Positions 1 through 7,410 are shown, counted from the first letter of the stretch. The stretch is DNA of 19,257 nucleotides from Nanobdellota archaeon (GCA_022563455.1 JADFNI010000017.1:1-19257); one strand, 5' to 3'. Numbers and translations: made by a program. Notes: generated by a model from the letters alone, not told the origin.

Positions 1-78
1 TTTCACAGTAAATCCGCGCGTATTTCCCAGGGAGGGAATATTCGGGGAAAAAACTATGCGAACATCTGATGCCGCAGT

Positions 79-207
79 TCATAAAACATTTTTATTGGGA
101 CAATGAATATCTTCTCCAACAAATTTGGTCTCTTTTTTGAAAAAGTCTATGAGCTCTTTATACTTTTCTTTTGTTATGAAGCTTCTAATCTCTACTTCAA
201 TGTTCAT
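79..207 (-). pseudogene. N-terminal stub of a CYTH-domain protein
   Basis: The frame encodes 42 residues and then meets TGA. The opening MNIEVEIRSFI contains the ExExR/K signature at the first strand of CYTH domains (class IV adenylate cyclase / thiamine triphosphatase fold). The following helix and KFVGED segment match the usual layout up to where a Q/D-rich strand is expected. After that the reading frame is lost, and no frame downstream gives a recognisable CYTH continuation up to the window edge. Full CYTH proteins are about 170-200 residues, so this is either a broken gene or the edge of a misassembled contig. The first 80 bases look richer in G+C than the surroundings. A TATA box about 26 nt upstream supports the ATG as a leaderless start. 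Confidence 0.45.
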
Positions 208-228
208 AATTAAATAGCATCTTTAAGG

Positions 229-240
229 TTTATATATTTA
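229..240 (-). promoter_or_regulatory. TATA box for the CYTH stub
   Basis: An AT-only TTTATATATTTA block lies about 25 nt before the ATG at 207, the archaeal spacing for a leaderless transcript. It is back-to-back with the SRP RNA promoter. Confidence 0.45.
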
Positions 241-247
241 GTTAAGC

Positions 248-256
248 TTATAAATA
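248..256 (+). promoter_or_regulatory. TATA box of the SRP RNA gene
   Basis: TTATAAATA is centred about 24 nt before the inferred 5' end of the SRP RNA (275/276), the normal TATA-to-start distance in archaea. Confidence 0.7.
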
Positions 257-274
257 GAATATTCTCTTAATTTA

Positions 275-537
275 TGTAGGTCAGGTTGGCGCGCTAGCCC
301 CGCGCTGTTTCGCAAATGGGCTTTATGGCGGACTGTAAGGCAAGGTGTGAATTGAAGTCATGAATGGCTGAAGTTTGACGTTGAGGTTTCGTCCTCTTTG
401 ATCTTGCCTTGATGAACTGGGTCAGGTCGGGAACGAAGCAGCCCTAAGTTAAGGTTTAGGTGCTTAGAGGGTTGCGAGACTGAGGAGAACTTTAGTCCTC
501 TTTGTGGTGGATCTGAGCTAATTGCTGGACCTACACC
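275..537 (+). ncRNA. SRP (7S) RNA, archaeal type
   Basis: This is the RNA scaffold of the signal recognition particle, which binds SRP54 and SRP19 and targets secretory and membrane proteins. The helix 8 signature is clear at about 416-446: CAGGTC, then a GGAA tetraloop at 430-433 closed by G429-C434, then GAAGCAG, the highly conserved SRP54-binding loop. The 5' sequence TGTAGGTC (275-282) is exactly complementary to GACCTACA (528-535), forming the terminal helix 1 typical of archaeal SRP RNA. The 5' part is G+C-rich and matches an Alu domain in position. The length of about 260 nt is slightly short of the usual archaeal 300 nt. The ends are inferred from helix 1, the upstream TATA box and the downstream T-run. 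Confidence 0.93.
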
Positions 538-549
538 TAATTTTTATTT
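538..549 (+). terminator. T-rich terminator of the SRP RNA
   Basis: A TAATTTTTATTT stretch directly follows helix 1 of the SRP RNA. Archaeal RNA polymerase terminates at such T-runs. Confidence 0.5.
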
Positions 550-624
550 GTGACTTGTTGAAAATATGGATTAATAAAGATGTGATTGTTTATATTAAAT
601 TAAGATATTTATTTAGAAAGTAAC

Positions 625-960
625 TTATAATCGATATTCATCATCACAGAATAGGCAATAAGCCAAATTATCCCCACCAGCAGAACCTCCCCCAGGAATT
701 CTACCATAATGAATTGCAGTCTTTAATCCACATCTTCCATGAACATATTTTCCGCCATTAATTGAAGGTCTTTCATCTTCGATAATCTTTTCCAATTTCT
801 GAATCTCTTCATTGTGTCCCCTTATTTCTTGCTTCTTTTCTTCAACAGACTTTCTATAATCCCTTTGTTGGTGTCTTAAATCACTTTTTTGTTTGTACGT
901 AAGGGCAGCAACTCTCGCTTTACTAAACCATTCAGCTTTCCATTTACTATTATCTCCCAT
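625..960 (-). CDS. small coiled-coil protein with C-terminal Cys/His cluster
   Basis: The frame encodes 111 residues of unknown function. Residues about 22-63 are strongly charged and heptad-like (KSVEEKKQEIRGHNEEIQKL), predicting a coiled coil. The C-terminal third has H74, C77, H84 and a CxxC pair (C102/C105), enough ligands for one zinc-ribbon-like site, plus a Gly-rich linker around residues 89-97. No signal peptide or membrane segment is visible. A TATA-like element 25 nt before the ATG supports a leaderless start. It is divergent from the pilus cluster and shares its intergenic promoter region. Zinc binding is inference from spacing. I do not recognise the family. Confidence 0.72.
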   Translation of the reverse strand: MGDNSKWKAEWFSKARVAALTYKQKSDLRHQQRDYRKSVEEKKQEIRGHNEEIQKLEKIIEDERPSINGGKYVHGRCGLKTAIHYGRIPGGGSAGGDNLAYCLFCDDEYRL

Positions 961-980
961 ATAGAATCAGATAAAATATA

Positions 981-990
981 GATATATAAA
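981..990 (-). promoter_or_regulatory. TATA box for the coiled-coil gene
   Basis: Read on the minus strand, TTTATATATC is centred about 25 nt before the ATG at 960. Confidence 0.5.
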
Positions 991-1062
991 TATTTATTTA
1001 ATCTATTATCTCATAATAAATAATCAATTGAATTGTTTATACAATCTATATTATCGTTAAAA

Positions 1063-1070
1063 TTTATAAA
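1063..1070 (+). promoter_or_regulatory. TATA box of the first pilin gene
   Basis: TTTATAAA is centred about 26 nt before the ATG at 1092. It is the start of the pilus cluster and implies a leaderless mRNA. Confidence 0.65.
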
Positions 1071-1091
1071 GCCTCCGAACTATAGGTTCCT

Positions 1092-1685
1092 ATGAAGGGG
1101 TATAATAAAAAGGGTCAATTTTTCATACTTGCTGCTGTGATAATTTCGGCTGTTGTGATTAGTCTTGGTGTTATTAGTAATCAAGCATTAACAAATAAAG
1201 ATCCTAACAGATTTGAGGATTTTACTTATGAAGTAAAAAAGGAAACGGGGTCTGTCATTGATTCAGAGATTTATACTGGCCTTTCTACAGGGGCTGATTT
1301 AGACAAGTTTGTTCAACTTTTAGCTAGAGATATACGAGACAGAGACACTGGTGCGAATTTTATGTTTATATATGGAAATAACACAGCTCTTACGGTTAGA
1401 AATTATGGATCTGAAAATGCTTATGTCGGGGGTGAGGAGGTTTCTGGAGAGGGGGCAAATGTTTTGAGTAAGATTTGTTATGGAGGGAGTTGTTATACAG
1501 TGGATGAGTTTATCGGAGAATTTAGGAGTTCAGTTACCTATTTGAATGAGAGCCAGCTTACGGAAGGTTTTGTTGATGTGCCTTTTTCTGGAGGGAATTA
1601 TAGAGTTAACTTGACTAGGAATCAAAAAGTTGTATTTTTAATTCAGAAGAGGTTAGAGGGTGAAAACTATGTCTCAGTTAGGTAA
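1092..1685 (+). CDS. pilin-like protein 1 (class III signal peptide)
   Basis: The frame encodes 197 residues. MKGYNKKG-QFF is followed by a hydrophobic helix (about residues 9-29), the layout of archaeal prepilins cut by a FlaK/PibD-like peptidase after G8. The rest is an extracellular globular domain with several N-x-S/T sequons (NNT, NES, NLT) and one pair of close cysteines (KICYGGSCY), possibly a disulfide. KKGQFF followed by a hydrophobic run is a recurrent pilin style in DPANN genomes. It is the first gene of a plus-strand cluster with its own TATA box, and its 3' end overlaps the next gene by 17 nt, suggesting translational coupling. It is probably a minor pilin; whether it assembles into the fibre cannot be judged from sequence. 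Confidence 0.82.
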   Translation: MKGYNKKGQFFILAAVIISAVVISLGVISNQALTNKDPNRFEDFTYEVKKETGSVIDSEIYTGLSTGADLDKFVQLLARDIRDRDTGANFMFIYGNNTALTVRNYGSENAYVGGEEVSGEGANVLSKICYGGSCYTVDEFIGEFRSSVTYLNESQLTEGFVDVPFSGGNYRVNLTRNQKVVFLIQKRLEGENYVSVR

Positions 1686-2202
1686 GGAAAAACGGGCTAT
1701 TAGTAATATTATTGCTTATGTAATGTTAATTTCAATTTCAATTTCTTTGTCTATTATGGTCTTTAGTTGGCTTCGATTTTATGTTGCCGATGATACTGTG
1801 GAGACATGTCCTGAAGGGGTTAGTTTAATTGTTCAAAATTATATTTGTTCTTATGGTTTCGCTAATGGGTCAGGGAATGAAAATGCAAGGCTTAATATTA
1901 CTTTGAAGAATAAAGGGTTATTTAATATTGATGGGTTTGTTCTCGGAGTTAATGATAGAGTCGGGGCTGGGGTTGGAATTTATATACTTGATGAAAATGG
2001 GACTTTTGTTGAGCCTGGAAAGAGTGTTAATTTAGAGTATAATATTTCGAATAAATACATTAGTGACGGTGGTTATAATAATCGTTTTGATGCTCCAATA
2101 GATCGACTCACTTTTGTTCAAATTCAGCCTTTTAGAACTAATGAAAATGGCGATTTACTTTGTGCAACCTTGTCTTCGCAGGTAATTGATACTTGCCCTT
2201 AA
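1669..2202 (+). CDS. pilin-like protein 2
   Basis: The frame encodes 177 residues from the ATG at 1669. A GTG nine bases earlier is possible, but GAGGGTG at 1655-1661 sits at good Shine-Dalgarno distance only from the ATG. MSQLGKEKRA-ISN precedes a long hydrophobic helix (about residues 11-35), with the predicted prepilin cleavage after A10. The exposed domain is rich in Asn, Gly and Ser, carries sequons such as NGS, NIT and NGT, and ends with paired cysteines (LLCATL and DTCP). Its start lies inside the end of pilin 1, so it is probably co-translated. It is likely a minor pilin of the archaeal type IV pilin N-terminal family. The family call is inferred from the N-terminus only. Confidence 0.8.
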   Translation: MSQLGKEKRAISNIIAYVMLISISISLSIMVFSWLRFYVADDTVETCPEGVSLIVQNYICSYGFANGSGNENARLNITLKNKGLFNIDGFVLGVNDRVGAGVGIYILDENGTFVEPGKSVNLEYNISNKYISDGGYNNRFDAPIDRLTFVQIQPFRTNENGDLLCATLSSQVIDTCP

Positions 2203-2213
2203 ATTTCAATATC

Positions 2214-2221
2214 TTTATAAA
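2214..2221 (+). promoter_or_regulatory. TATA box of pilin gene 3
   Basis: TTTATAAA is centred about 26 nt before the ATG at 2243, giving a leaderless transcript. Confidence 0.6.
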
Positions 2222-2242
2222 TTGTTTATGTATTATTAAGTA

Positions 2243-2707
2243 ATGGAGAGGAGAATAAAAAAAAAGGGTTTGTCGCCAGTGATTGCTAGTGTTCTTTTAA
2301 TTCTTTTAGTTTTGGTGCTTGCTAGTCTTATATTCTTGTGGGCTCGAGGGTTTATTAGTGAGCAAATAGAGAAGTTTGATCGACCAGTAGAATCGCTTTG
2401 TGAGGAAATTACATTTGTGGCGGAACTAGTGGTTAGTAGTGGTTATGATAATTTAGAAGTTAGAAATACGGGGGACGTTGATATATTTAATTTTGAAGTT
2501 AAAAGAATAAAAGGTGGGAATTCTGAAACAGATATTTTTAAATTTTCTGTTCCATCGAAGGGAGCCCAGCGAAAAGATTTTAATTTTAACATGGAAGACG
2601 GGAGTCAACCTGATAAAATAATAGTTTATCCGACGCTGGTTGGAAATGTGAAGGGGAAAGATTCAAATAGAGTGTATACTTGTATAAATCAAGGACAGAT
2701 TTTGTAG
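2243..2707 (+). CDS. pilin-like protein 3 (archaeal type IV pilin N-terminal domain)
   Basis: The frame encodes 154 residues. MERRIKKKG-LSPVIAS with a hydrophobic helix to about residue 35 is the classic archaeal type IV pilin/archaellin N-terminus (KKG, L-S-x-V-I-A), with cleavage after G9. The C-terminal domain looks beta-rich, with a pattern LEVRNTGDVDIFNFEV as in small archaeal pilins, and has two cysteines (residues about 53 and 148) that could staple it. It has its own leaderless promoter. Of the minor subunits in the cluster this is the one with the most orthodox N-terminus. Confidence 0.85.
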   Translation: MERRIKKKGLSPVIASVLLILLVLVLASLIFLWARGFISEQIEKFDRPVESLCEEITFVAELVVSSGYDNLEVRNTGDVDIFNFEVKRIKGGNSETDIFKFSVPSKGAQRKDFNFNMEDGSQPDKIIVYPTLVGNVKGKDSNRVYTCINQGQIL

Positions 2708-2726
2708 ACTTAGGAAAGACGATTAC

Positions 2727-2734
2727 TTTATAAA
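2727..2734 (+). promoter_or_regulatory. TATA box of the major pilin gene
   Basis: TTTATAAA lies about 69 nt before the ATG at 2800, so transcription should start near 2757 and give a leader of roughly 45 nt, unlike the leaderless neighbours. Confidence 0.5.
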
Positions 2735-2782
2735 AGGGTCTTGCTTATGTTTTGCATTGGACAAATTAAAATGTTGATGAAA

Positions 2783-2789
2783 GGAGGTT
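2783..2789 (+). promoter_or_regulatory. strong ribosome binding site that decides the major pilin start
   Basis: AAAGGAGGTT is a near-perfect Shine-Dalgarno sequence ending 10 nt before the ATG at 2800. The upstream TTG at 2788 overlaps this site and is therefore not the start. It is the strongest such site I see in the window. Confidence 0.7.
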
Positions 2790-2799
2790 GAAAAAAATA

Positions 2800-3414
2800 A
2801 TGAATTATAATAAAAAAGGTATTTCTGCGGTTGTTGCGACCGTCTTAATAATTTTAATTACTGTTGCTGCGGTAACGATAATTTGGGCTGCGATCATTCC
2901 AATGATAAATAATCAGTTGGCATCCGGAACTCTTTGTTTAGACGCTGTATCTCAAGTAGGAATTTCTGATGCAGGATTTACTTGCTTTCAGATTGAGGGC
3001 TGTTCAGTTTCTATTGATGATCCTGTGGCAGGAGTAGTATGTAACCCAGGAAATCTTTCTTGTTCACAGGCAGATTGTACAAATGGTACTAATAATGGTG
3101 CTTGGAGTGATGTTGCTTATATAAATGTACAAGTTAATCATGGACCTAAGGACTTTGATTTAGCTGCAATTCAAATAGGAGTTGGTTCTGGTGGATCTAC
3201 CACAACATTTAACCTTCCAGGTGCTATTGGATCTGATGGTGCACTTCCTGGACAAAACGAGCAAAAGGTTTTGTCATTTAGCTATGTTGATGATGCAGGA
3301 GTTACTATTCCCGGAGTTCCAAATACTTTGCAACTTGCACCTATTGTTGCTGTAGGAAATACTCAAGAGACTTGTAGTATTTCGTCAGACATTGTGCTTG
3401 CTGCTTGTAACTAA
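2800..3414 (+). CDS. probable major pilin
   Basis: The frame encodes 204 residues. MNYNKKG-ISAVVATVLIIL is a canonical class III signal peptide with cleavage after G7. The exposed domain has eight cysteines, enough for four disulfides, and is low in charge, rich in Gly, Ser, Thr and Asn, and full of predicted beta-strands. Several things mark it as the abundant subunit: its own promoter, the strong Shine-Dalgarno site, a hairpin terminator right after it, and codon choice (GGA, GCA, CCA, ACT) visibly different from neighbouring genes. High expression is inference. Alternatively it is a transferred or recently replaced subunit, as pilin genes often are. Confidence 0.85.
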   Translation: MNYNKKGISAVVATVLIILITVAAVTIIWAAIIPMINNQLASGTLCLDAVSQVGISDAGFTCFQIEGCSVSIDDPVAGVVCNPGNLSCSQADCTNGTNNGAWSDVAYINVQVNHGPKDFDLAAIQIGVGSGGSTTTFNLPGAIGSDGALPGQNEQKVLSFSYVDDAGVTIPGVPNTLQLAPIVAVGNTQETCSISSDIVLAACN

Positions 3415-3448
3415 ACAAAGATAATTTTATTTTTTTATTTTTTCAACT

Positions 3449-3480
3449 AAGCCCTCATTTGAGGGCTTTTATATTCTTTT
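3449..3480 (+). terminator. hairpin plus T-run terminator after the major pilin
   Basis: AAGCCCTCA (3449-3457) and TGAGGGCTT (3460-3468) form a perfect 9-base inverted repeat followed by TTTTATATTCTTTT. It resembles an intrinsic terminator and would uncouple the major pilin transcript from downstream genes. Confidence 0.7.
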
Positions 3481-3520
3481 TTGAATGTTATTTAGCTTTG
3501 CTGTTTTTGAATGAGTTAAG

Positions 3521-3528
3521 TATATAAA
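3521..3528 (+). promoter_or_regulatory. TATA box of pilin gene 5
   Basis: TATATAAA is centred about 25 nt before the ATG at 3550, again leaderless. Confidence 0.65.
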
Positions 3529-3549
3529 GAATATTTTTGTTTTCTTATT

Positions 3550-4080
3550 ATGAAGAGGATATTTGAGGGAAAACGTGGCCAAGTTTGGGTTGAAACTGTT
3601 ATTTATACGCTTATTGGGCTTGCTATAATTGGGCTTGTTCTGGCTACTGCTAAACCAAAGATTGATGATCAGCGAAGCAAGGTTTCAATTGAGCAAGCGA
3701 TTGAGGCTCTTGGAAATATTAATAATAAGATTTTTGAGGTTCAAAGAGCTGCTGGAAATCAGAGAAGGATTGATTTGAAGATTGGAAAGGGTAAATTTGT
3801 TATTGATACGACTGAGGATACGCTCTCATGGGTGCTTGGATCTACGCTTGAATATAGTGAGGTTGATTCTACTATTTCTATTGGAAGTATTAATGTTACG
3901 ACGAGGGAATCGACTCCCTATGAAGTTGAATTAAAAATTGGATATGCTCTAGATATTCAATATAATGGACAAACTGTCGGAGTTAAGGAATTTAGTGAGG
4001 CTCCTATACCTTATGTTTTAACGATTGAAAATATGGGCGTTATTGACGGGAATATTGTTATTTCTATTCGTGAAGCTTGA
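3550..4080 (+). CDS. pilin-like protein 5 with Glu+5
   Basis: The frame encodes 176 residues. MKRIFEGKRG-QVWVETVIYTLIG is followed by a hydrophobic helix to about residue 33. Cleavage after G10 would place a glutamate at mature position 5, like the conserved Glu5 of bacterial type IV pilins that helps subunit docking. A long amphipathic helix with basic patches (residues about 36-75) precedes a beta-rich domain. There are no cysteines. The GQVWVETVIYTLIG opening is a recurrent small-pilin style in archaea with reduced genomes. It has its own leaderless promoter and sits just before the motor ATPase. It is probably a minor or initiating pilin. Confidence 0.8.
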   Translation: MKRIFEGKRGQVWVETVIYTLIGLAIIGLVLATAKPKIDDQRSKVSIEQAIEALGNINNKIFEVQRAAGNQRRIDLKIGKGKFVIDTTEDTLSWVLGSTLEYSEVDSTISIGSINVTTRESTPYEVELKIGYALDIQYNGQTVGVKEFSEAPIPYVLTIENMGVIDGNIVISIREA

Positions 4081-4111
4081 GAGAGTTTTTGTTACGATTT
4101 ACAATTCCTAA

Positions 4112-4140
4112 AACTTATTTTCGGATAAGTTCTGTTTTTA
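4112..4140 (+). terminator. stem-loop with T-run after pilin gene 5
   Basis: AACTTAT (4112-4118) pairs with ATAAGTT (4125-4131) around a six-base loop, followed by CTGTTTTTA. It is terminator-like. Two further small hairpins follow at 4160-4172 and 4174-4186. Confidence 0.5.
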
Positions 4141-4228
4141 CCTGCTAGTCCCATTTGAGCAAGCGTTGCTTGTAGATTGCAAATCTGCTAAATTTCTTTT
4201 CTTGATAGATAAATCTTGATTTTGGGAA

Positions 4229-4239
4229 CTTTAATAAAG
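4229..4239 (+). promoter_or_regulatory. TATA box of the pilus ATPase gene
   Basis: CTTTAATAAAG is centred about 26 nt before the ATG at 4260. Confidence 0.5.
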
Positions 4240-4259
4240 ATCTAATTCCGTTTTATATT

Positions 4260-5816
4260 ATGGAAGGAGAGGTTGTACAGCAAACGAGAGTGGAACTTAA
4301 TTTGAATCCTCAGGTTCCTTCAATTCCTCGTTTTGAGGATAAGACGAAAATTGATATTAGATATATGGTGATTGCACCTTTTGTTTCTATTCATATTTAT
4401 TGGGATCCGAAGCAGATGGAAATTATTTATGAAGTTGAAGAGCCTATTTTAAGGGAGGAAGATAAGGAAAATCTTGTGAGAATTGAGCAGGCGATGAGGG
4501 AGATTGTTAATGTTGATATGCTTAGTAAAGATCAGACCAAGGAGGGACTTCTTGATTACGTTGATAAAACCGCTCGTTTGATAATTTCTGAACTTGGGCT
4601 TAATGTTAGCGAGGAGGTGTATGAAAAAATTTATTATTATCTTTATAGGAATTTTATTGGGCTTAACGAGATTGAACCTATGATGAGGGATTATTATATT
4701 GAAGATATTGAATGTAATGGGGTGGGAGATAATATGTATATTGTTCATCGTGTGTTTCGAAATATTAAGACCAATATTAAATTTAAGGAGATGGAAGTTT
4801 TGTCGAGCTTTGTAGAGAAGCTTGCTCAGAAAACCGGAAGGTATATTTCTTATGCATCTCCAATACTTGATGGTAGTCTTCCTGATGGGTCTAGAGTTAA
4901 TGCCACATATACTTCAGATATTAGTTCTAAGGGACCAACATTTACTATTCGTAAATTTACTAAGACTCCATGGACACCTATACAACTTTTAGGTTTTCGT
5001 GAACTTAGCCCAGAGATGCTTGCTTATTTTTGGATAATTTTGCAGTATCAATCTAACTTGATGATTGTTGGAGGAACTGCTTCTGGTAAAACTACTTTAC
5101 TTAATGCTATTGCGTTTTTTATTCCACCTGAGAACAGAGTTGTATCAATTGAAGATACTAGAGAATTGAATTTACCTCGGGAAAACTGGCTTCCGTCAGT
5201 TGTTAGAACTAGTGTTTCACAAGAGGGAACGGGAGCTATTGATATGTTTACTCTTCTTAAGGGATCTTTTAGACAGAATCCTGATTATGTGATTGTGGGA
5301 GAAGTTAGGGGTAAAGAAGCATCTGTTTTGTTTCAAGGTATGGCTTCTGGGCACGCGTCGATTTCTACGATGCATGCCGACTCTGTTGAAGCGGTTATTC
5401 GAAGACTTGAAACTCCACCTATCAGTCTTAGTCCACAAATTGTTAATGGGCTTGATGCTGTTGCTATAATGACTCATGCGATTGTGAACGGGAATGAAAC
5501 TAGACGTCTTCGAGAGATTGTTGAAGTTATAAATGTTAAGAACGATGGATCTGTTACGACAAATACCCCTTTTAAATGGAACCCTGCAGATGATAAATTT
5601 TATTCTAAGTCTGATATAAAAGTATTCGATAAAATTTCTGAAAAAATGGGAATTGCCCGAGATAAACTTCAAAAGGAATTTGAAACTCGAACAAAACTTT
5701 TGTATAAACTTTTTCAAAACAAAATTTTTGCGTATGATGTTGTTGGGAGGACTCTTAGTGAATATCTTAAAGATCCTGAAGTGGTACTTAAACGATATGG
5801 GATTATTAGAAGTTAG
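4260..5816 (+). CDS. type II/IV secretion ATPase (pilus assembly motor)
   Basis: This cytoplasmic hexameric ATPase would power pilin extrusion together with the platform proteins encoded downstream. Visible motifs in order: an N-terminal domain of about 230 residues ending in the DGSRVNATYTSDIS stretch typical of archaeal secretion ATPases; Walker A GGTASGKTT (about 270-278); Asp box EDTREL (298-303); Walker B-like VIVGEVRG (about 344-351); and His box SGHASISTMHAD (about 363-374). All catalytic motifs look intact. The 518-residue length fits the archaeal ArlI/GspE-2 group. Because no FlaH-like partner is nearby, an adhesion-pilus motor is more likely than an archaellum motor. The gene has its own leaderless promoter and a T7 run just after its stop. 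Confidence 0.95.
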   Translation: MEGEVVQQTRVELNLNPQVPSIPRFEDKTKIDIRYMVIAPFVSIHIYWDPKQMEIIYEVEEPILREEDKENLVRIEQAMREIVNVDMLSKDQTKEGLLDYVDKTARLIISELGLNVSEEVYEKIYYYLYRNFIGLNEIEPMMRDYYIEDIECNGVGDNMYIVHRVFRNIKTNIKFKEMEVLSSFVEKLAQKTGRYISYASPILDGSLPDGSRVNATYTSDISSKGPTFTIRKFTKTPWTPIQLLGFRELSPEMLAYFWIILQYQSNLMIVGGTASGKTTLLNAIAFFIPPENRVVSIEDTRELNLPRENWLPSVVRTSVSQEGTGAIDMFTLLKGSFRQNPDYVIVGEVRGKEASVLFQGMASGHASISTMHADSVEAVIRRLETPPISLSPQIVNGLDAVAIMTHAIVNGNETRRLREIVEVINVKNDGSVTTNTPFKWNPADDKFYSKSDIKVFDKISEKMGIARDKLQKEFETRTKLLYKLFQNKIFAYDVVGRTLSEYLKDPEVVLKRYGIIRS

Positions 5817-5817
5817 G

Positions 5818-5824
5818 TTTTTTT
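5818..5824 (+). terminator. T7 run after the ATPase gene
   Basis: Seven consecutive T residues lie one base after the stop codon region, a plausible archaeal termination site. Confidence 0.4.
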
Positions 5825-5936
5825 GTTAATTGGTTTGTTTTCTATAAAATGTTCTTTTAATCTGTTCTTAAGCTACTTATCTTAGAAGAGTAGATTAATA
5901 AATAGTCAGTTCTTTTGTTTCTTGAGGTAATATTGA

Positions 5937-6107
5937 ATGGTTGAGGTGGATTTTGTTTGGCAGTTGGTTGAGTCTATGGAGACTGCAGTAATTAGGCTCG
6001 AGAAGGCAATTGACGGGAAAAATATGGATGAAGCTAATAAACTTAAGACATTTATTTTTGATTTATATTCACAGATAGATAAGGAGGCTTCTAGGGCCAA
6101 TGTTTGA
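5937..6107 (+). CDS. 56-residue conserved-position small protein between motor and platform
   Basis: The frame starts at ATG and has GAGGT (5924-5928) at Shine-Dalgarno distance. It encodes 56 residues beginning MVEVDFVWQLVESMETAV and ending KEASRANV. It is acidic, wholly helical by eye and has two short amphipathic helices (about 6-26 and 29-50), with no membrane segment. Its stop lies 5 nt inside the start of the platform gene (overlap 6100-6107), so the two are probably translationally coupled. A TATA-like AATAAATA lies near 5896. A small helical adaptor of the motor or platform is a reasonable guess, but I do not recognise the family. The opposite-strand frame here is a shadow without supporting signals. 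Confidence 0.7.
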   Translation: MVEVDFVWQLVESMETAVIRLEKAIDGKNMDEANKLKTFIFDLYSQIDKEASRANV

Positions 6108-7410
6108 AGATTTGAAAAATAATATTTTGCAGGAGAAAAAAATTATTATGGATATGAGGTCAATTAGAATTAGTATGCTAACGGACCATGAACAATATAA
6201 GTTTTATATTTCTAGTCTTACATCTCTTGCGCATCAGCTTAGGCTTCTTAATAGGGCAACGCCTGAACTTTTAAGGGAATGGTCTCCAGTTAGTAAACTT
6301 CGGAAAAAATATGAAGAAGAGCGAGAAGAGAAAAGTAAGGCTCCAAAAGTGATTAAGAAAATAAAAACAGCGATTAAGAAAATTGAACCTTCAAAGACTG
6401 TGAAAATTGCGGCAGATCCTAAAGCTTCTAAAAAGAATTATATTGTATTGAACAAAAAAGATAAAGCTGATTTTTTGAAAAGTCTTAAATTTTCTGAAAA
6501 AATCTTTAAATCTTTTGAGAAGAAAACGATAAAGAAAAAGAAGAAGGTTATTGGTACTAGTTCATTTGCAAGAACTTCAAATAAGTTTTTTAGGGGATTT
6601 TCAGAAGGCATTGTTCCAAAATTTAGTGAACTTACTAAGGATTTGAAGAAGGGAAATGTTCCATTTTTAACATCTACTTATTTATCAATGGCAATTCTTG
6701 CAGGAATTATTGCTTTTAGTCTTGGTTTTGTTGGTACTGCTGGTCTTGTAATTTATAATTTTAGTAACTGGGTTTATGGTTGGATTCCTTTTGCACTTTT
6801 AGGTCTTGTGTGGATGGGATTTTATTTTTATCCTGCTAGTGAGGCTAGTTCCGGGGACAAGAGGATTTCTCAGGAACTTCCATTTGCTACAATTCATATG
6901 GCGGCCATTGCAGGGTCCAACATCGAGCCTACCAAAATTTTTAAAATAATTTCGAACTCAAAAGAATATTCGTATATAGGGACTGAAATGAAAAAAGTAA
7001 CTGCTCAAGTAGAGCTTTATGGATATGATCTTGTTACATCTCTAAAAAATGTTGCTGCTAGAACTTCGAATAAAAAACTGGCTGAACTTTTTACTGGACT
7101 TGCTACAAATATTAGTACTGGTGGGGCCTTGAAGAATTTTTTAGAGAAAAAGTCGGAGACATTTTTGCTTGATTATAAACTTGAGCGAGAAAAGTATAGT
7201 GACCTTGCAGGGACTTTTATGGATGTGTATATTTCTATATTGATTGCTGCTCCGCTTGTTTTAATGATGATGTTTATTGTTATGAATGTTGCAGGTCTTG
7301 GGAGTAGTGGGCTTAGTTTGAATGCTTTGCTTGCTTTAAGTATAGGAGGAATTACTCTTACCAATATAATATTCTTATTTATATTAAATGCTAAACAACC
7401 GTCAGTATAA
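6100..7410 (+). CDS. pilus platform protein, first T2SSF-type half
   Basis: This inner-membrane platform protein (ArlJ/TadC/GspF-like) would couple the motor ATPase to pilin assembly. It has 436 residues. The first 190 are cytoplasmic and strikingly basic, with runs of lysine around 83-100 and 145-150. Membrane segments lie at about 195-217, 223-243, 373-397 and 405-431. Between the second and third pairs lies a helical T2SSF domain with the typical SQELPFATIHMAAIAGS opening. Archaeal platform proteins usually carry two such domains in one chain; here the second is a separate gene at 7496. No TATA box is present, so translation is likely coupled to the 56-residue gene it overlaps, aided by GGAGG at 6083-6087. 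Confidence 0.88.
   Translation: MFEDLKNNILQEKKIIMDMRSIRISMLTDHEQYKFYISSLTSLAHQLRLLNRATPELLREWSPVSKLRKKYEEEREEKSKAPKVIKKIKTAIKKIEPSKTVKIAADPKASKKNYIVLNKKDKADFLKSLKFSEKIFKSFEKKTIKKKKKVIGTSSFARTSNKFFRGFSEGIVPKFSELTKDLKKGNVPFLTSTYLSMAILAGIIAFSLGFVGTAGLVIYNFSNWVYGWIPFALLGLVWMGFYFYPASEASSGDKRISQELPFATIHMAAIAGSNIEPTKIFKIISNSKEYSYIGTEMKKVTAQVELYGYDLVTSLKNVAARTSNKKLAELFTGLATNISTGGALKNFLEKKSETFLLDYKLEREKYSDLAGTFMDVYISILIAAPLVLMMMFIVMNVAGLGSSGLSLNALLALSIGGITLTNIIFLFILNAKQPSV

Noticed and set aside
3449..3480. Inverted repeat as insertion-sequence end
   Set aside because: A short perfect stem with a two-base spacer followed by a T-run right after a stop codon is better explained as a terminator.
5217..5717. 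Minus-strand 166-codon frame inside the ATPase gene
   Set aside because: It is antisense to conserved ATPase motifs; its sequence is low-complexity and its start has no signals.
5906..6100. Minus-strand frame opposite the 56-residue gene
   Set aside because: No promoter or ribosome site is present and the codons are the antisense of a better-supported plus-strand gene that overlaps the platform start.
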